DNA from: Rivularia sp034931125
GTDB lineage: Bacteria; Cyanobacteriota; Cyanobacteriia; Cyanobacteriales; Nostocaceae
Assembly: GCF_034931125.1 (NCBI RefSeq)
Contig: NZ_JAYGHM010000011.1
Location: 67,055 to 131,054 of the forward strand
Direction: 5' to 3'
Length of the DNA stretch: 64,000 nucleotides
This document shows positions 1-9,235 of this stretch, in pieces (within the stretch, counting starts at the first letter, position 1; the number at the start of each line of letters is the position of its first letter). The position numbers were made by a program, and so were the translations under genes. The notes beneath the pieces were generated by a model, which saw only the letters and a program-made list of their open reading frames with translations, had not been told where the DNA came from and did no database searches.

Positions 1-1
1 T

Positions 2-1414
2 TGCGAACATCTTCACAAGCAGCACTGGCGAGAAGTTTTGTTATTATTAGTGTCTCAGCAAAAGCCAAAGAAAGCAGCGAGGGCTATTAGGAAGATTTTG
101 AATAATGGCAGCAAGTACGAACAATGGTTACATCGGGATTTGTTTTTTGCTGCCGATTGTTTAGCTGAAGATGTTAAGGGATTAAGTATAGCTGATGAGA
201 AGTTAGGGGAAGAAATTTTGCGGGGTTTGGTTGATTTGGAGGTGAGTGAAGAAGAAAAAATTGGCAGTAAAATTAGAACCCAATTATTTAAAATATTTTG
301 TTCTTTTAATGAAACTGCTTTTGAAGAAAAAGCATTAGAATTACTCAAAGCAGAAGCTGATAAAATTGATCGAGTTAGGTTGCAAAATTATCGCGCAGAA
401 TTAGGAGAGAAGGAAGAAGCGATCGCTATTTTTATTAAACTTCTTACTGATGATAATAATTACATGCGTTTGAAGGCTGCTAGAGTTTTAATTAAATTGG
501 GTAAAGATTCGGGTTTGGTTGTTAACGCCCTTATCGAACTCCTTGCTAATGTAGATAGCTTAGTGCGTAGTAGTGCTGCTGAAGTTTTAGGGGAGTTGAG
601 TAAAGATTCGGATTTGGTTGTTAACGCCCTTATTAAACTCCTTGCTAATGCTAATAAAGATAGCTTCGTGCGTAGTGGTGCTACTGAAGCTTTAGGGGAG
701 TTGGGTAATGATTCCGATACGGTTGTTAACACCCTTGTCAAACTTCTTGATAATGACAGTAGCTATGTGCGTTCGATTGCTGCTCAAGCTTTAGGGAAAT
801 TGGGTAAAGATTCGGATTTGGTTGTTAACTCCCTTATCAAACTCCTTGATGATGAACATAGCAATGTGCGTAGTAGGGCTGCTGAAGCTTTAGGGAAATT
901 AGGTAAAGATTCGGATTTGGTTGTTAACTCCCTTGTCAAACTCATTAATGATGAGCGTAGCTTAGTGCGTTCGATTGCTGCTCAAGCTTTAGGGAAGTTG
1001 GGTAAAGATTCGGATTTGGTTGTTAACTCCCTTATCAAACTCCTTGATGATGAACATAGCGTGCGTTTGAGTGCTGCTGAAGCTTTAGGGAAGTTGGGTA
1101 AAGATTCGGATTTGGTTGTTAACTCCGTTATCGAACTCCTTGATGATGAACATAGCGTGCGTTTGAGTGCTGCTGAAGTTTTAGTGATGTTGGGTAAGGA
1201 TTCGGATTTGGTTGTTAACTCCGTTATCAAAGTGCTTGATGATAATGATCTGTATGGCTTCTGGCGTAGTATTGCTGCTCAAGCTTTAGGTAGGTTAGGT
1301 AAGAAATCTCATAAAGTTACACCTTTAATTGAAGAATGGTTGATACAAAATCAAGATGCTGAAAATATTGGTGATGCTATTGATGTGCTGTGGGATATGG
1401 TAGCTGCTGAGTAG
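2..1414 (+). CDS. NACHT/HEAT-repeat protein, 3' part (5' truncated by window edge)
   Basis: The open frame runs from the first bases of the window, so the gene starts upstream; no start is present and the frame already reads CEHLHKQHWREVLLLLVSQ before the first possible TTG at 38. That block resembles the segment that follows the NTPase domain in cyanobacterial NACHT-HEAT proteins, but the NTPase itself is outside the window, so NACHT is inference. From about nt 420 to 1300 the protein is a run of HEAT repeats of roughly 31-34 residues, with the core GKDSDLVVNSLIKLLDDEHS repeated nearly unchanged at both protein and DNA level. HEAT solenoids bind proteins or peptides; in STAND NTPases they usually act as the sensor. 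The C-terminus (IEEWLIQNQDAENIGDAIDV) caps the solenoid. No TM segment is seen. Confidence 0.8.
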   Translation, partial: CEHLHKQHWREVLLLLVSQQKPKKAARAIRKILNNGSKYEQWLHRDLFFAADCLAEDVKGLSIADEKLGEEILRGLVDLEVSEEEKIGSKIRTQLFKIFCSFNETAFEEKALELLKAEADKIDRVRLQNYRAELGEKEEAIAIFIKLLTDDNNYMRLKAARVLIKLGKDSGLVVNALIELLANVDSLVRSSAAEVLGELSKDSDLVVNALIKLLANANKDSFVRSGATEALGELGNDSDTVVNTLVKLLDNDSSYVRSIAAQALGKLGKDSDLVVNSLIKLLDDEHSNVRSRAAEALGKLGKDSDLVVNSLVKLINDERSLVRSIAAQALGKLGKDSDLVVNSLIKLLDDEHSVRLSAAEALGKLGKDSDLVVNSVIELLDDEHSVRLSAAEVLVMLGKDSDLVVNSVIKVLDDNDLYGFWRSIAAQALGRLGKKSHKVTPLIEEWLIQNQDAENIGDAIDVLWDMVAAE

Positions 1415-1503
1415 TAATTTGCGATTTTCAGCATTTCTTGAAAATATTGTAGTGCGAGCATCTTGCTCGCTAGTATTATACAAATTAAGTACGTAACAGC
1501 TTA

Positions 1504-1749
1504 TTACAAATATTCTTCGGCTATTTCCAAATCACGTTGCGCTCTTTGAATAGCTCTTTCTTTCAACTGCTCTTTGAGATTAGTTGAAGCTTTTCGCTCA
1601 ATCTTTTGCTCAATATAATACTGTACGGCTTTATTGATGAAATGATTGCGATCGCAACCTATCTCCCCCGATAATTCGCCATCTTGAATCAGCCTATCAA
1701 TCATCCGAATCGTCTCTTCAGGCAAACTAATATTTAACCTACGAAACAT
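1504..1749 (-). CDS. Ribbon-helix-helix (CopG/MetJ-type) protein, probable orphan antitoxin
   Basis: A protein of 81 residues. The N-terminal strand RRLNISLPEETIRMIDRL is typical of ribbon-helix-helix DNA-binding antitoxins, where the strand pairs in a dimer and contacts DNA. The tail is a charged helix (KEQLKERAIQRAQRDLEIAEEYL) of the kind that wraps a toxin. A partner toxin would be expected just downstream on the minus strand, below 1504, but only about 90 bp separate it from the end of the HEAT gene and no toxin frame is there. It may therefore be solitary, or a plain transcriptional regulator. Confidence 0.7.
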   Translation of the reverse strand: MFRRLNISLPEETIRMIDRLIQDGELSGEIGCDRNHFINKAVQYYIEQKIERKASTNLKEQLKERAIQRAQRDLEIAEEYL

Positions 1750-1863
1750 AATCTTCTACTTCAACTTTACTATTTAATAAACGGAAATTAATTGTTTGGA
1801 CAACCCCAACTGCTGGGAGAACTCCGCACTGCTACGTCTCTACATCAATTATTTATCTATAAC

Positions 1864-1919
1864 CAGCCCACGCAGGTGGGCTTCGTTCCTGTAGCCCCAC
1901 CCTTCGAGGGTGAGGGCTT
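1864..1919. repeat. Double-hairpin dispersed repeat
   Basis: Two adjacent palindromes, AGCCCACGCAGGTGGGCT and one with CCCACCCTTCGAGGGTG, are joined by a short TTCGTTCCTGTAGC-like linker. The same layout (hairpin, TTTGTTTGTRTAGCC, hairpin) recurs near 21870, 40084, 42140 and 56891. It lies just beyond the 3' end of glcF, where it could also stop transcription. Confidence 0.7.
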
Positions 1920-1934
1920 CTACGATGTTGAATA

Positions 1935-3281
1935 TTACTCCAACTTCACCCCCCTTATCGCCAAATCCAACAATTCCATTGGATGCATCACTTTCATCTC
2001 CTTACCCTGCTTCTCTAAATGCTTGCTAATCTGCAAACTACATCCAGGATTCGGCGAAGCAATCAACTCTGCACCCGTATTTACTAAATTCCTGGCTTTT
2101 TGTTGTCCCAACTCTTCCGCAACTTCCGGTTGCAGCATATTGTAAACCCCGGCGCTACCGCAACACAAAGCTGCATCCAAAGGTTCGCGTAAGTTGATGT
2201 TGGGAATCTGCTTTAACAATTGACGCGGTTGGACGCTGATTTTTTGCCCGTGCAATAAATGACACGCATCTTGATAAACCATTGTCAGCGGTTCTTCCGT
2301 CAAAGGCGATAATTTGGCGGTTAAACCTACATTTGCTAAAAATTCTTGAGAATCTTTGACTTTATTGGCAAATTCCTTTGCTTTATCCTTATATTCCGGG
2401 TCATTCTCCAACATATGACCGTATTCCTTCAAAGTGTGACCGCAACCCGCAGCATTAATAATCACATACTCTACATCCATCTCTGCAAAACTATCAATCA
2501 TCTGCTTTGCTAAAGTATGCGCTTGTGCAGTTTGTCCTTGATGTTCGGGAAGTGCAGCACAGCAGCCTTGTGATTTAGGAATTACCACTTCGCAACCATT
2601 TGCGGTTAACACTCGCACCGTGGCTTCATTCACGGGTGAGAAAAATAACCGCTGTACGCATCCCAATATTACTCCTACGCGGTAACGTTTTTCTCCCTGG
2701 GCTGGAATTACGGTAGGATAATTGTCTTGAAAAGATTTACCAGTAACTTCTGGGAGAATGGATTCCATCGCTGCTAAACGGGGAGATATCTTTTCAAGTA
2801 AGCCAGTAGCACGAATTAATTTTGGTAATCCCAACTTCTGATAAATAAATAGTGGCACTAATAAAAAGCGCAATCTTTGGGGATAAGGGAACAGCGAAAA
2901 AATTAATTGTCGAAATAATTTGTCTGGCAAACTGCGGGGATAATTACGAGCAACTTGGTGACGGGTGGCGCTAATTAGTTTATCGTATTCTACTCCAGAT
3001 GGACAAGCAGTTACGCAAGCCAAACAGCCCAAACAACTATCAAAATGTTCGGTAGTCGCCGTATTTAAATCAATTTTACCTTCATTAATAGCGTCCATCA
3101 AATAGATTCTTCCCCGTGGAGAATCCATTTCTGTTCCAAGTACCCGATAACTCGGACAAGTAGAAAGACAAAAACCGCAATGAACACAGCTATCAATTAA
3201 TTTTGGTTCCGGTGGATGATTTTCATCAAAACCTTGGATATTTTTTAAAGAAGCAATCTTTTCGTTATTTTCTGAAAGCAT
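1935..3281 (-). CDS. glcF: Glycolate dehydrogenase iron-sulfur subunit GlcF
   Basis: Two 4Fe-4S ferredoxin motifs sit in the N-terminal 110 residues (CVHCGFCLSTCP near residue 32 and CLGCLACVTACP near residue 83). Two cysteine-rich CCG-type domains follow (CVQRLFF...CCAALPEH and CHLLHGQ...CCGSAGVYN), the standard GlcF/heterodisulfide-reductase layout, with the usual length of about 450 residues. The subunit accepts electrons from the flavin subunit when glycolate from photorespiration is oxidised to glyoxylate. It lies directly downstream of glcE on the same strand, separated by about 130 bp of low-complexity repeat. A GlcD subunit is not in the window. Confidence 0.93.
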   Translation of the reverse strand: MLSENNEKIASLKNIQGFDENHPPEPKLIDSCVHCGFCLSTCPSYRVLGTEMDSPRGRIYLMDAINEGKIDLNTATTEHFDSCLGCLACVTACPSGVEYDKLISATRHQVARNYPRSLPDKLFRQLIFSLFPYPQRLRFLLVPLFIYQKLGLPKLIRATGLLEKISPRLAAMESILPEVTGKSFQDNYPTVIPAQGEKRYRVGVILGCVQRLFFSPVNEATVRVLTANGCEVVIPKSQGCCAALPEHQGQTAQAHTLAKQMIDSFAEMDVEYVIINAAGCGHTLKEYGHMLENDPEYKDKAKEFANKVKDSQEFLANVGLTAKLSPLTEEPLTMVYQDACHLLHGQKISVQPRQLLKQIPNINLREPLDAALCCGSAGVYNMLQPEVAEELGQQKARNLVNTGAELIASPNPGCSLQISKHLEKQGKEMKVMHPMELLDLAIRGVKLE

Positions 3282-3289
3282 GATTAATC

Positions 3290-3413
3290 GGTAATGGGTA
3301 ATGGGTAATTATTAACTCCTAACTCCGAACACAGATTAAATAGATGACACTGATTAATAACTCCGGTGCTACTAATTTCTTATTCCTAACTCATAACTTA
3401 TAACTCCTAACTC
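3290..3413. repeat. Short tandem repeat spacer between glcE and glcF
   Basis: This gap is made of degenerate heptamer-like units (TAATGGG, TAACTCC, TAACTCT), the kind of short tandem repeat common between cyanobacterial genes. No coding potential is seen. Confidence 0.6.
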
Positions 3414-4700
3414 TTAAATACCTCCCACAAATCTTCCGGGACTTAAAATATTTTCACGATCAAATTGTTTTTTAATTTCCTTCATTAATTCCAATGCATT
3501 ACCGCTATATCCCCAAATGTCTAATTTTTGTTTAACTGCTAATGGTGCTGATAATATCGTTAGGAAACCGCTGTTTTGTTCGCACAATTTCCGTATTTCT
3601 AATACTTGATTTGCTTCTTCTAAACGCAATATTCCTAAACCGCTAGCGATGTGAATTAAACCTAAATTGGTTCGATTTAAAACTTCTACCCCAACGTTTG
3701 GTAATACTCCTATTTTGCAGGTAATTACCGATTCTGATTCAGGTAAATGTATTTGTTCTGGTAATAATAGCCATAAGCTTTGTTCTTCCGTATCGGAATA
3801 CACTGCACCTGTTAATCCTAGCTTTTCTCCTATTTGTAAAACTTGGTTTAACTGTTCTTTAACGCTTTCGGGGATACTTTGGAAACAAGCAATTAGTCCC
3901 AATCCTTTACCCAACCCCATATTTGATACTAGTTGAGAGGAAAGTAAATCGGCTTGGATGGGGGTTAAAGCAGAACCACGAATTATATCGGCTGCTTGGG
4001 ATATGGCTTCTTTGCTACCTGTTAATACCGCTGTTCCGGAAGCTGACTGCATGGGATACAGCCGAAATGTTGCTTCAGTGATAACACTTAGCGTACCGTA
4101 AGAGCCGGTAAATAATTTCATTAAGTCGTAACCGGCAACATTTTTAACTACTCTTCCTCCAGCTTTAGCAATTTGACCATCGGCACGAATGAAAGTAACA
4201 CCTAACAACTGGTCTCGCACGCTACCATAACGCTGTCGTAGAGAACCAGTATCGGCAGTAGCTATAATACCTCCGATGGTTGCTAATTCTGGTGAGGTGG
4301 GATCGAGGGCAAGAATTTGGTTATGCTTTGTTAAAAGTGCTTTGATATCCGCAAATTTAGCTCCTGCTTCTACGGTAAGAGTCAAATCACCTACAGCATG
4401 ATTGACAATTTTATTGAGGTGTTGTGTACTAACTACGATATCAACTTCCGTTAAACCACCCCATTTAAGTTTACTACCGTTACCCATCGGTAAAACTCGC
4501 CACTTGTTGCGGTAAGCTGCGGAAATAACTTCAGCAAGTTGCGGTAAGCTGTGGGGATAAACGATGCAATTGGGGGGATTCCCTGGTGATATAGCCTTTG
4601 CTAGGTGTTTGTTGTCCGAATCATAAATTAGATTTTCTTCTCCAACGATAGATGTGAGAGTAGAATGGTAGACGTTCAGCGTACCCTGTTCGCTAGACAT
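3414..4700 (-). CDS. glcE: Glycolate dehydrogenase FAD-binding subunit GlcE
   Basis: A protein of 428 residues with an FAD-binding PCMH-type fold. Visible motifs include PNCIVYPHSLPQLAEVISAA, the glycine-rich PMGNGSKLKWGG, LTVEAGAKFADI, the flavin-binding stretch PELATIGGIIATADTGSLR, and GGRVVKNVAGYDLMKLFTGS, which is characteristic of GlcE. The C-terminal LSPGRFVGGI is the expected family ending. It works with GlcF (and GlcD elsewhere) to oxidise glycolate made by Rubisco oxygenation. It is the promoter-proximal gene of a glcE-glcF unit and is divergent from the sensor kinase at 5335. Confidence 0.92.
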   Translation of the reverse strand: MSSEQGTLNVYHSTLTSIVGEENLIYDSDNKHLAKAISPGNPPNCIVYPHSLPQLAEVISAAYRNKWRVLPMGNGSKLKWGGLTEVDIVVSTQHLNKIVNHAVGDLTLTVEAGAKFADIKALLTKHNQILALDPTSPELATIGGIIATADTGSLRQRYGSVRDQLLGVTFIRADGQIAKAGGRVVKNVAGYDLMKLFTGSYGTLSVITEATFRLYPMQSASGTAVLTGSKEAISQAADIIRGSALTPIQADLLSSQLVSNMGLGKGLGLIACFQSIPESVKEQLNQVLQIGEKLGLTGAVYSDTEEQSLWLLLPEQIHLPESESVITCKIGVLPNVGVEVLNRTNLGLIHIASGLGILRLEEANQVLEIRKLCEQNSGFLTILSAPLAVKQKLDIWGYSGNALELMKEIKKQFDRENILSPGRFVGGI

Positions 4701-5334
4701 CGGTTTAATTACCGTATTTTTTTATTACTTATTACTAATTTACTGTTTTATACAGCTTTCATGGCAAATAATATTTTTTTGCTGTGAATAATGCGTAATT
4801 AAGAAGTGATTTCCTGTGTGTTTGTATCTACTTTATCCAAATTATATAATACCGAGCTTACTTAGGGTTGTAATAAGTATTAACCACGATGCAATAGCCT
4901 CTTTTTTAACTTAAGCTAGCAGTTGAAGAGAATATATTTACCTTTCATCGCATCTGTCAGCAGTTATTTATTTAATTTATCGGGGTAGCAATGCTAATAA
5001 TCATTCAGAATAATTTTTTAAAATTCAACTTCGTTCGGCTATCCTACTTTTATGGCTGTTTCCAGTTAGTATACCAAAAAAGAGGAATGAATCCCTCAAA
5101 GATCTGTTGTGGAAAGATTGTTAGGCTTTAGGACTAATATTATTTAATATATAGCAATTTGTTATAGTCACGCAAATTTCCAACAATAAAATGGATTAAG
5201 TGTTATTGCTGTATAAATCTTATTTATGTAGTTTTTCCGTAAAGAATAGGTTAATTCAAAAAAATATCTCTAATAATATTTAATATATAAAAATATTTGC
5301 TACAGCACTAATGTAGCTTTAATAAATTGTCGCT
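4701..5334. other. Intergenic region, 634 bp
   Basis: This AT-rich region lies between the divergent glcE and histidine kinase genes and must hold both promoters. No small gene, RNA gene or clear repeat is recognised. The last 120 bp before 5335 are very AT-rich (TAATATATAAAAATATT), compatible with a promoter or leader, but no convincing -35/-10 pair or ribosome binding site can be fixed. Confidence 0.5.
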
Positions 5335-7845
5335 ATGTTCTTAGTCGCTGATGCTATTCAAGAGTTTAATCTTGTGGTTTCTCCTGAAACTCGTTTGATA
5401 GAAATTATTAATTTAATAGAAAAATTTAAAGAACAACATACACTACCTCAAGAATTATTTGTTGTAGAAAACTTGCAATTATTGGGTATGTTTACGCTTT
5501 TGGATTTAGTTTCCTTGATTACTTCTAAAGTAAATTTAGAAAAAGTTCAGGTTACGGAAGTAATGAAGCCTGCAATTACTTTAGAACCTAATTATGATTA
5601 TCAGCAAGCACTATCTATAATGCGCGATCGCAATATTAAAGCTTTGCCAATTATAAATAGTACAGGACAATTAATAGAAATAGTTACTTCAGAAATCATT
5701 GCTACAAAATTACAAGTAGAGCTTTTCAACACTAAAAAACAATACGATTCTTTGAAAATCGAGTTTGATAATTTAGCAAGTAAGAATAAACTATTACAGC
5801 GTAAAATATGCGATCATCTAGCAACCGAAGCACAACTTTTACAAACAACTAACGAGTTACAGGAGTTATTTCAAGCTTTTCCCGATATCTACTTTCGCTT
5901 GAAAAGTGACGGTACTATCCTCAGTTGTCATACTAATTATTTATCCGATTTGTATTTACCAGTAGAGAAGTTTTTAGGTAAACAATTAGAAGCAGTTGTA
6001 CCACCACCAATTGCTTGTCAATTCCGAGAAGCTGTCTCCCAGGTATTAGAAACTAATTCCTTAATTGCTATTGAATATTCTTTATCAGTACCATCAGGAG
6101 ATAAAAGTTTTGAAGCACGACTACAAGGTACAATCGGACATCATGTTATAGCTATTGTTCGCGATATAACCGAACGTAAACAAGCTGAAATAGAGTTGAA
6201 CAATGCTAAAGGTATGCTGGAAGTACGAGTTGAAGAACGTACTTATGAATTAAAAAATACGAACTTGCGCTTACAACAAGAAATTATTGAACGTCAGCGT
6301 ATCGAAGAAGAATTTCGTTTTCGAGTAGCATTTGAAAAACTAATTACTACAATATCGACTCATTTTATTAATCTTGCTGCTGATGAGATTGACAATGGTA
6401 TAAGTCAAGCATTACAAACTATAGGTCAATTTATTGATGTTGACCGTAGCTATGTGTTTTTACTAACAGAAGATTTAGAGACAATAAATAATACTCACGA
6501 ATGGTGTGCAGATAATATTCCATCCCGTATTGATGAGTTAAAAGATATTTACGTTGAAGATTTGACTTTGTTTATGGAAAAGCTTTGCTACGGTGAAATA
6601 TTGCAGTTGAACGATATACAAGATTTACCGTTACAAGGAGCAGTCAAAATACAAATTTTGCAAAAAGATATTAAATCTCTAATTATTTTACCAATTACCT
6701 GTAGCGGTAATTTGATCGGTTTCTTAGGTTTTGAATCTTTCCGCACAATTATATGGACAGAATACAGTATTGTCTTACTAAAAATAGTCGCAGAAATGTT
6801 AGGAAATGTTTTAGGACGTAAACAGGTAGAGCAAGCTTTAAGAGTAAGTGAAGAGAGATATGCACGAGCGATAAGTGCAGGAAAAGTAGGAGTTTGGGAG
6901 TGGAATATTCAAACTAACGAAGTTTATATTGATTCTAACTTGAAAGCGATGCTTGGCTATAAAGATGAAGAAATTACCAATCAATTTAGTAACTGGTTGA
7001 AATTTGTACATTCTGATGATATAGCTTCAGTAAAAGCTGAAATTAACGCTTATTTAGAAGAGTTAATTCCTAAATACGAAATTGAACATCGAATGTTGCA
7101 CAAAAACGGAGATAGTTTAGGCTTCTTAACTCGCGGTACAGTAGTTCGGGATAAAAGCGGGATACCAACTTTTATGGCTGGTTCAAGTACCGATATTACT
7201 GCTCGCAAACAGGTAGAAAATAAACTCAAAGCTTCTTTAAAAGAAAAAGAAATACTGCTTAAAGAAATTCATCACCGGGTAAAAAATAATTTGCAGATAA
7301 TTTCTAGCTTGCTGCGGTTACAATCTGGATATATCAAGGATAAACGAGCCTTAGAAATTTTTCAAGATAGTCAAATTCGTGTCCGAGCGATGGCTTTAAT
7401 TCATGAAAATTTGTATCAAACTAACGACTTATCTAAAATAGAATTTTCCGAGTACATTAGTAAGCTAAAGCGTAATTTAATTCGCTGTTATAACATTACT
7501 AATATTAATTTAAACACCAATATAGAAAAAATATTTTTGAACGTTGATACGGCTATTCCTTGTGCTTTAATTATCAATGAACTTATTTCTAATTCAATTA
7601 AACACGCTTTTAATGATAGTGATGAAGGGAACATATATGTGGAATTTATAATTTTGCAGCCAGGTAAATACTCATTATCAGTTAGTGACGATGGTGTAGG
7701 AGTACCAGAGAATATTGATTCATTAAAAAAACAATCTCTGGGTTTACAGTTAGTTTGGAATTTAGTCGAACAATTAGAAGGGACAATAGTATATAATTCC
7801 AAATTTGGTACTTCATTTAGGATTACATTTGCTGAAAATAATTAA
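5335..7845 (+). CDS. Multidomain sensor histidine kinase (CBS-PAS-GAF-PAS-HisKA_2)
   Basis: A protein of 836 residues, soluble, with no TM segment. Domains in order: a CBS pair (about 15-120, with VTEVMKPAITLEPNYDYQQA and RNIKALPIINSTGQLIEIVT), a short coiled coil, PAS (about 170-285), a second coiled coil, GAF (about 330-500, VDRSYVFLLTEDLETIN), PAS (about 505-625, with PAC ending AGSSTDITARKQVE), a HisKA_2-type dimerisation domain (EIHHRVKNNLQIISSLLRLQ; the phospho-His is one of the HH pair) and a HATPase domain (NELISNSIKHAF, VSDDGVGVPE, GLQLVWNLVEQL). The gene is followed by a receiver-kinase gene with a 73 bp gap, suggesting a phosphorelay pair. CBS domains often bind adenine nucleotides; the signal is unknown. 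The start is the first ATG and has no obvious ribosome binding site. Confidence 0.88.
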   Translation: MFLVADAIQEFNLVVSPETRLIEIINLIEKFKEQHTLPQELFVVENLQLLGMFTLLDLVSLITSKVNLEKVQVTEVMKPAITLEPNYDYQQALSIMRDRNIKALPIINSTGQLIEIVTSEIIATKLQVELFNTKKQYDSLKIEFDNLASKNKLLQRKICDHLATEAQLLQTTNELQELFQAFPDIYFRLKSDGTILSCHTNYLSDLYLPVEKFLGKQLEAVVPPPIACQFREAVSQVLETNSLIAIEYSLSVPSGDKSFEARLQGTIGHHVIAIVRDITERKQAEIELNNAKGMLEVRVEERTYELKNTNLRLQQEIIERQRIEEEFRFRVAFEKLITTISTHFINLAADEIDNGISQALQTIGQFIDVDRSYVFLLTEDLETINNTHEWCADNIPSRIDELKDIYVEDLTLFMEKLCYGEILQLNDIQDLPLQGAVKIQILQKDIKSLIILPITCSGNLIGFLGFESFRTIIWTEYSIVLLKIVAEMLGNVLGRKQVEQALRVSEERYARAISAGKVGVWEWNIQTNEVYIDSNLKAMLGYKDEEITNQFSNWLKFVHSDDIASVKAEINAYLEELIPKYEIEHRMLHKNGDSLGFLTRGTVVRDKSGIPTFMAGSSTDITARKQVENKLKASLKEKEILLKEIHHRVKNNLQIISSLLRLQSGYIKDKRALEIFQDSQIRVRAMALIHENLYQTNDLSKIEFSEYISKLKRNLIRCYNITNINLNTNIEKIFLNVDTAIPCALIINELISNSIKHAFNDSDEGNIYVEFIILQPGKYSLSVSDDGVGVPENIDSLKKQSLGLQLVWNLVEQLEGTIVYNSKFGTSFRITFAENN

Positions 7846-7918
7846 GGTATAAGAGCATATTTAAATATTTTTTTAAGTTAATAACTGCTTCAATCCCCCA
7901 TTAAAAAGGAGAATACAA

Positions 7919-9040
7919 ATGAAAGAAAAAATCTTGGTTGTGGAAGATGAAAGAATTATTGCTTGCGATATCAAACATTGTTTAGAAAATTTTGGCTATA
8001 TTGTCCCGGCAATTATCGCATATGGAGAACAAGCAATTGCCGAAGTAGAACAATTGCAGCCAGATTTGGTTTTGATGGATATGATGCTTAAAGGAGATAT
8101 GAACGGTATTCAAGCTGCGGAACTAATTATAAATAGCTTTAATATTCCGGTGGTTTTCCTGACTGCTTACTCTAACGAAAGCACTCTCAAAAAAGCAAAA
8201 GAAACCCAACCGTTTGGTTATATACTCAAACCTTTTGAAGAAACTCAATTAATTACTACTATTGAAATAGCTTTAAATAAGCATCAACAAGAAACCGTAA
8301 TTCGTGATGAATTACAAAAAGAAAAAGAAATGAGAAAACTTAAATCTCGCTTTGTATCAATGGTGAGTCACGAGTTTCGCAATCCATTAACCGCAATTTT
8401 AAATTCAACTGAATTACTCGCAAATCAAAGTCAGCAATTAACACAAAATAAAACAGACGAATATATTTATCATATCCAAAATTCAGTAAAACATCTTAAT
8501 CAATTGTTAAATGATGTTTTATTAGTTGGTCAAGCAGAAGTTAATCAAACTCAGTTTAAACCCGCACCTTTAGATTTGGAAAAATTTTGCGAAGATTTAG
8601 TAGCAGAGTTCAAATTGATAGCAACCGAAAAACATCAAATTATTTTTAAAGTTCAAGGATGCTGTATTCAGCGAGAAGAAAATATTGAACTATCGAAACT
8701 ACCTTGCTTGGATGAAAAATTACTCCGACATATTTTGACTAATCTGTTATCAAATGCAATTAAATATTCACCGCAAGGTGGAGAAATACGCTTTGATTTA
8801 TTTTGCTTACAGGGAGAGGCTATTTTCCGCATTCAAGATCGAGGTATTGGAATTCCACAAATAGAACAAGAAAACTTATTTACTTCTTTTCAAAGAGGTA
8901 GCAATGTAGGTAAAATACCCGGACATGGTTTAGGATTATCAATTGTTGAACAATATGTAGAATTGCATCAAGGAGAAATCAGCTTGATTAGCAAAGAAGG
9001 AGTTGGAACTACTGTGATTGTAACTTTACCGCTGAAGTGA
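7919..9040 (+). CDS. Response regulator receiver/histidine kinase hybrid
   Basis: A protein of 373 residues. The N-terminal receiver carries the acidic pocket (VVEDE), the phospho-acceptor D54 (LVLMDMML) and K104 (YILKPFEE). It is followed by a short linker and an orthodox HisKA (H151 in SMVSHEFRNPL) with a HATPase domain (N-box NLLSNAIKYS, DRGIGIP, GHGLGLSIVEQYVELH). This reversed hybrid layout, receiver first, suggests it takes phosphate from the upstream kinase at 5335-7845 and controls its own kinase activity. A good ribosome binding site (AAAAAGGAG) lies 7 nt before the ATG. No output DNA-binding domain is present, so another partner is expected. Confidence 0.9.
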   Translation: MKEKILVVEDERIIACDIKHCLENFGYIVPAIIAYGEQAIAEVEQLQPDLVLMDMMLKGDMNGIQAAELIINSFNIPVVFLTAYSNESTLKKAKETQPFGYILKPFEETQLITTIEIALNKHQQETVIRDELQKEKEMRKLKSRFVSMVSHEFRNPLTAILNSTELLANQSQQLTQNKTDEYIYHIQNSVKHLNQLLNDVLLVGQAEVNQTQFKPAPLDLEKFCEDLVAEFKLIATEKHQIIFKVQGCCIQREENIELSKLPCLDEKLLRHILTNLLSNAIKYSPQGGEIRFDLFCLQGEAIFRIQDRGIGIPQIEQENLFTSFQRGSNVGKIPGHGLGLSIVEQYVELHQGEISLISKEGVGTTVIVTLPLK

Positions 9041-9145
9041 GGGGAGATTGGGGGATGGGGAGATTGGGGGATGGGGAGATTGGGGGATGGGGAGATTGGG
9101 GGATGGGGAGATGGGGAGATTGGGGGATGGGGAGATTGGGAGACA
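9041..9145. repeat. Short tandem repeat, GGGGAGATTGGGGGAT units
   Basis: About seven copies of G-rich GGGGAGAT or GGGGGAT units in tandem directly after the kinase stop codon. The complement encodes only low-complexity PQSPHLPI repeats and is not a gene. The same unit recurs at 12658-12727. Confidence 0.85.
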
Positions 9146-9235
9146 AGGGGACAAGGAGAATAACCTTTAACCTTTGACCTTTGACCTTAATTACTCCTAA
9201 TTCCTCACTATTTATTCCCCCATGCCCATCATACA

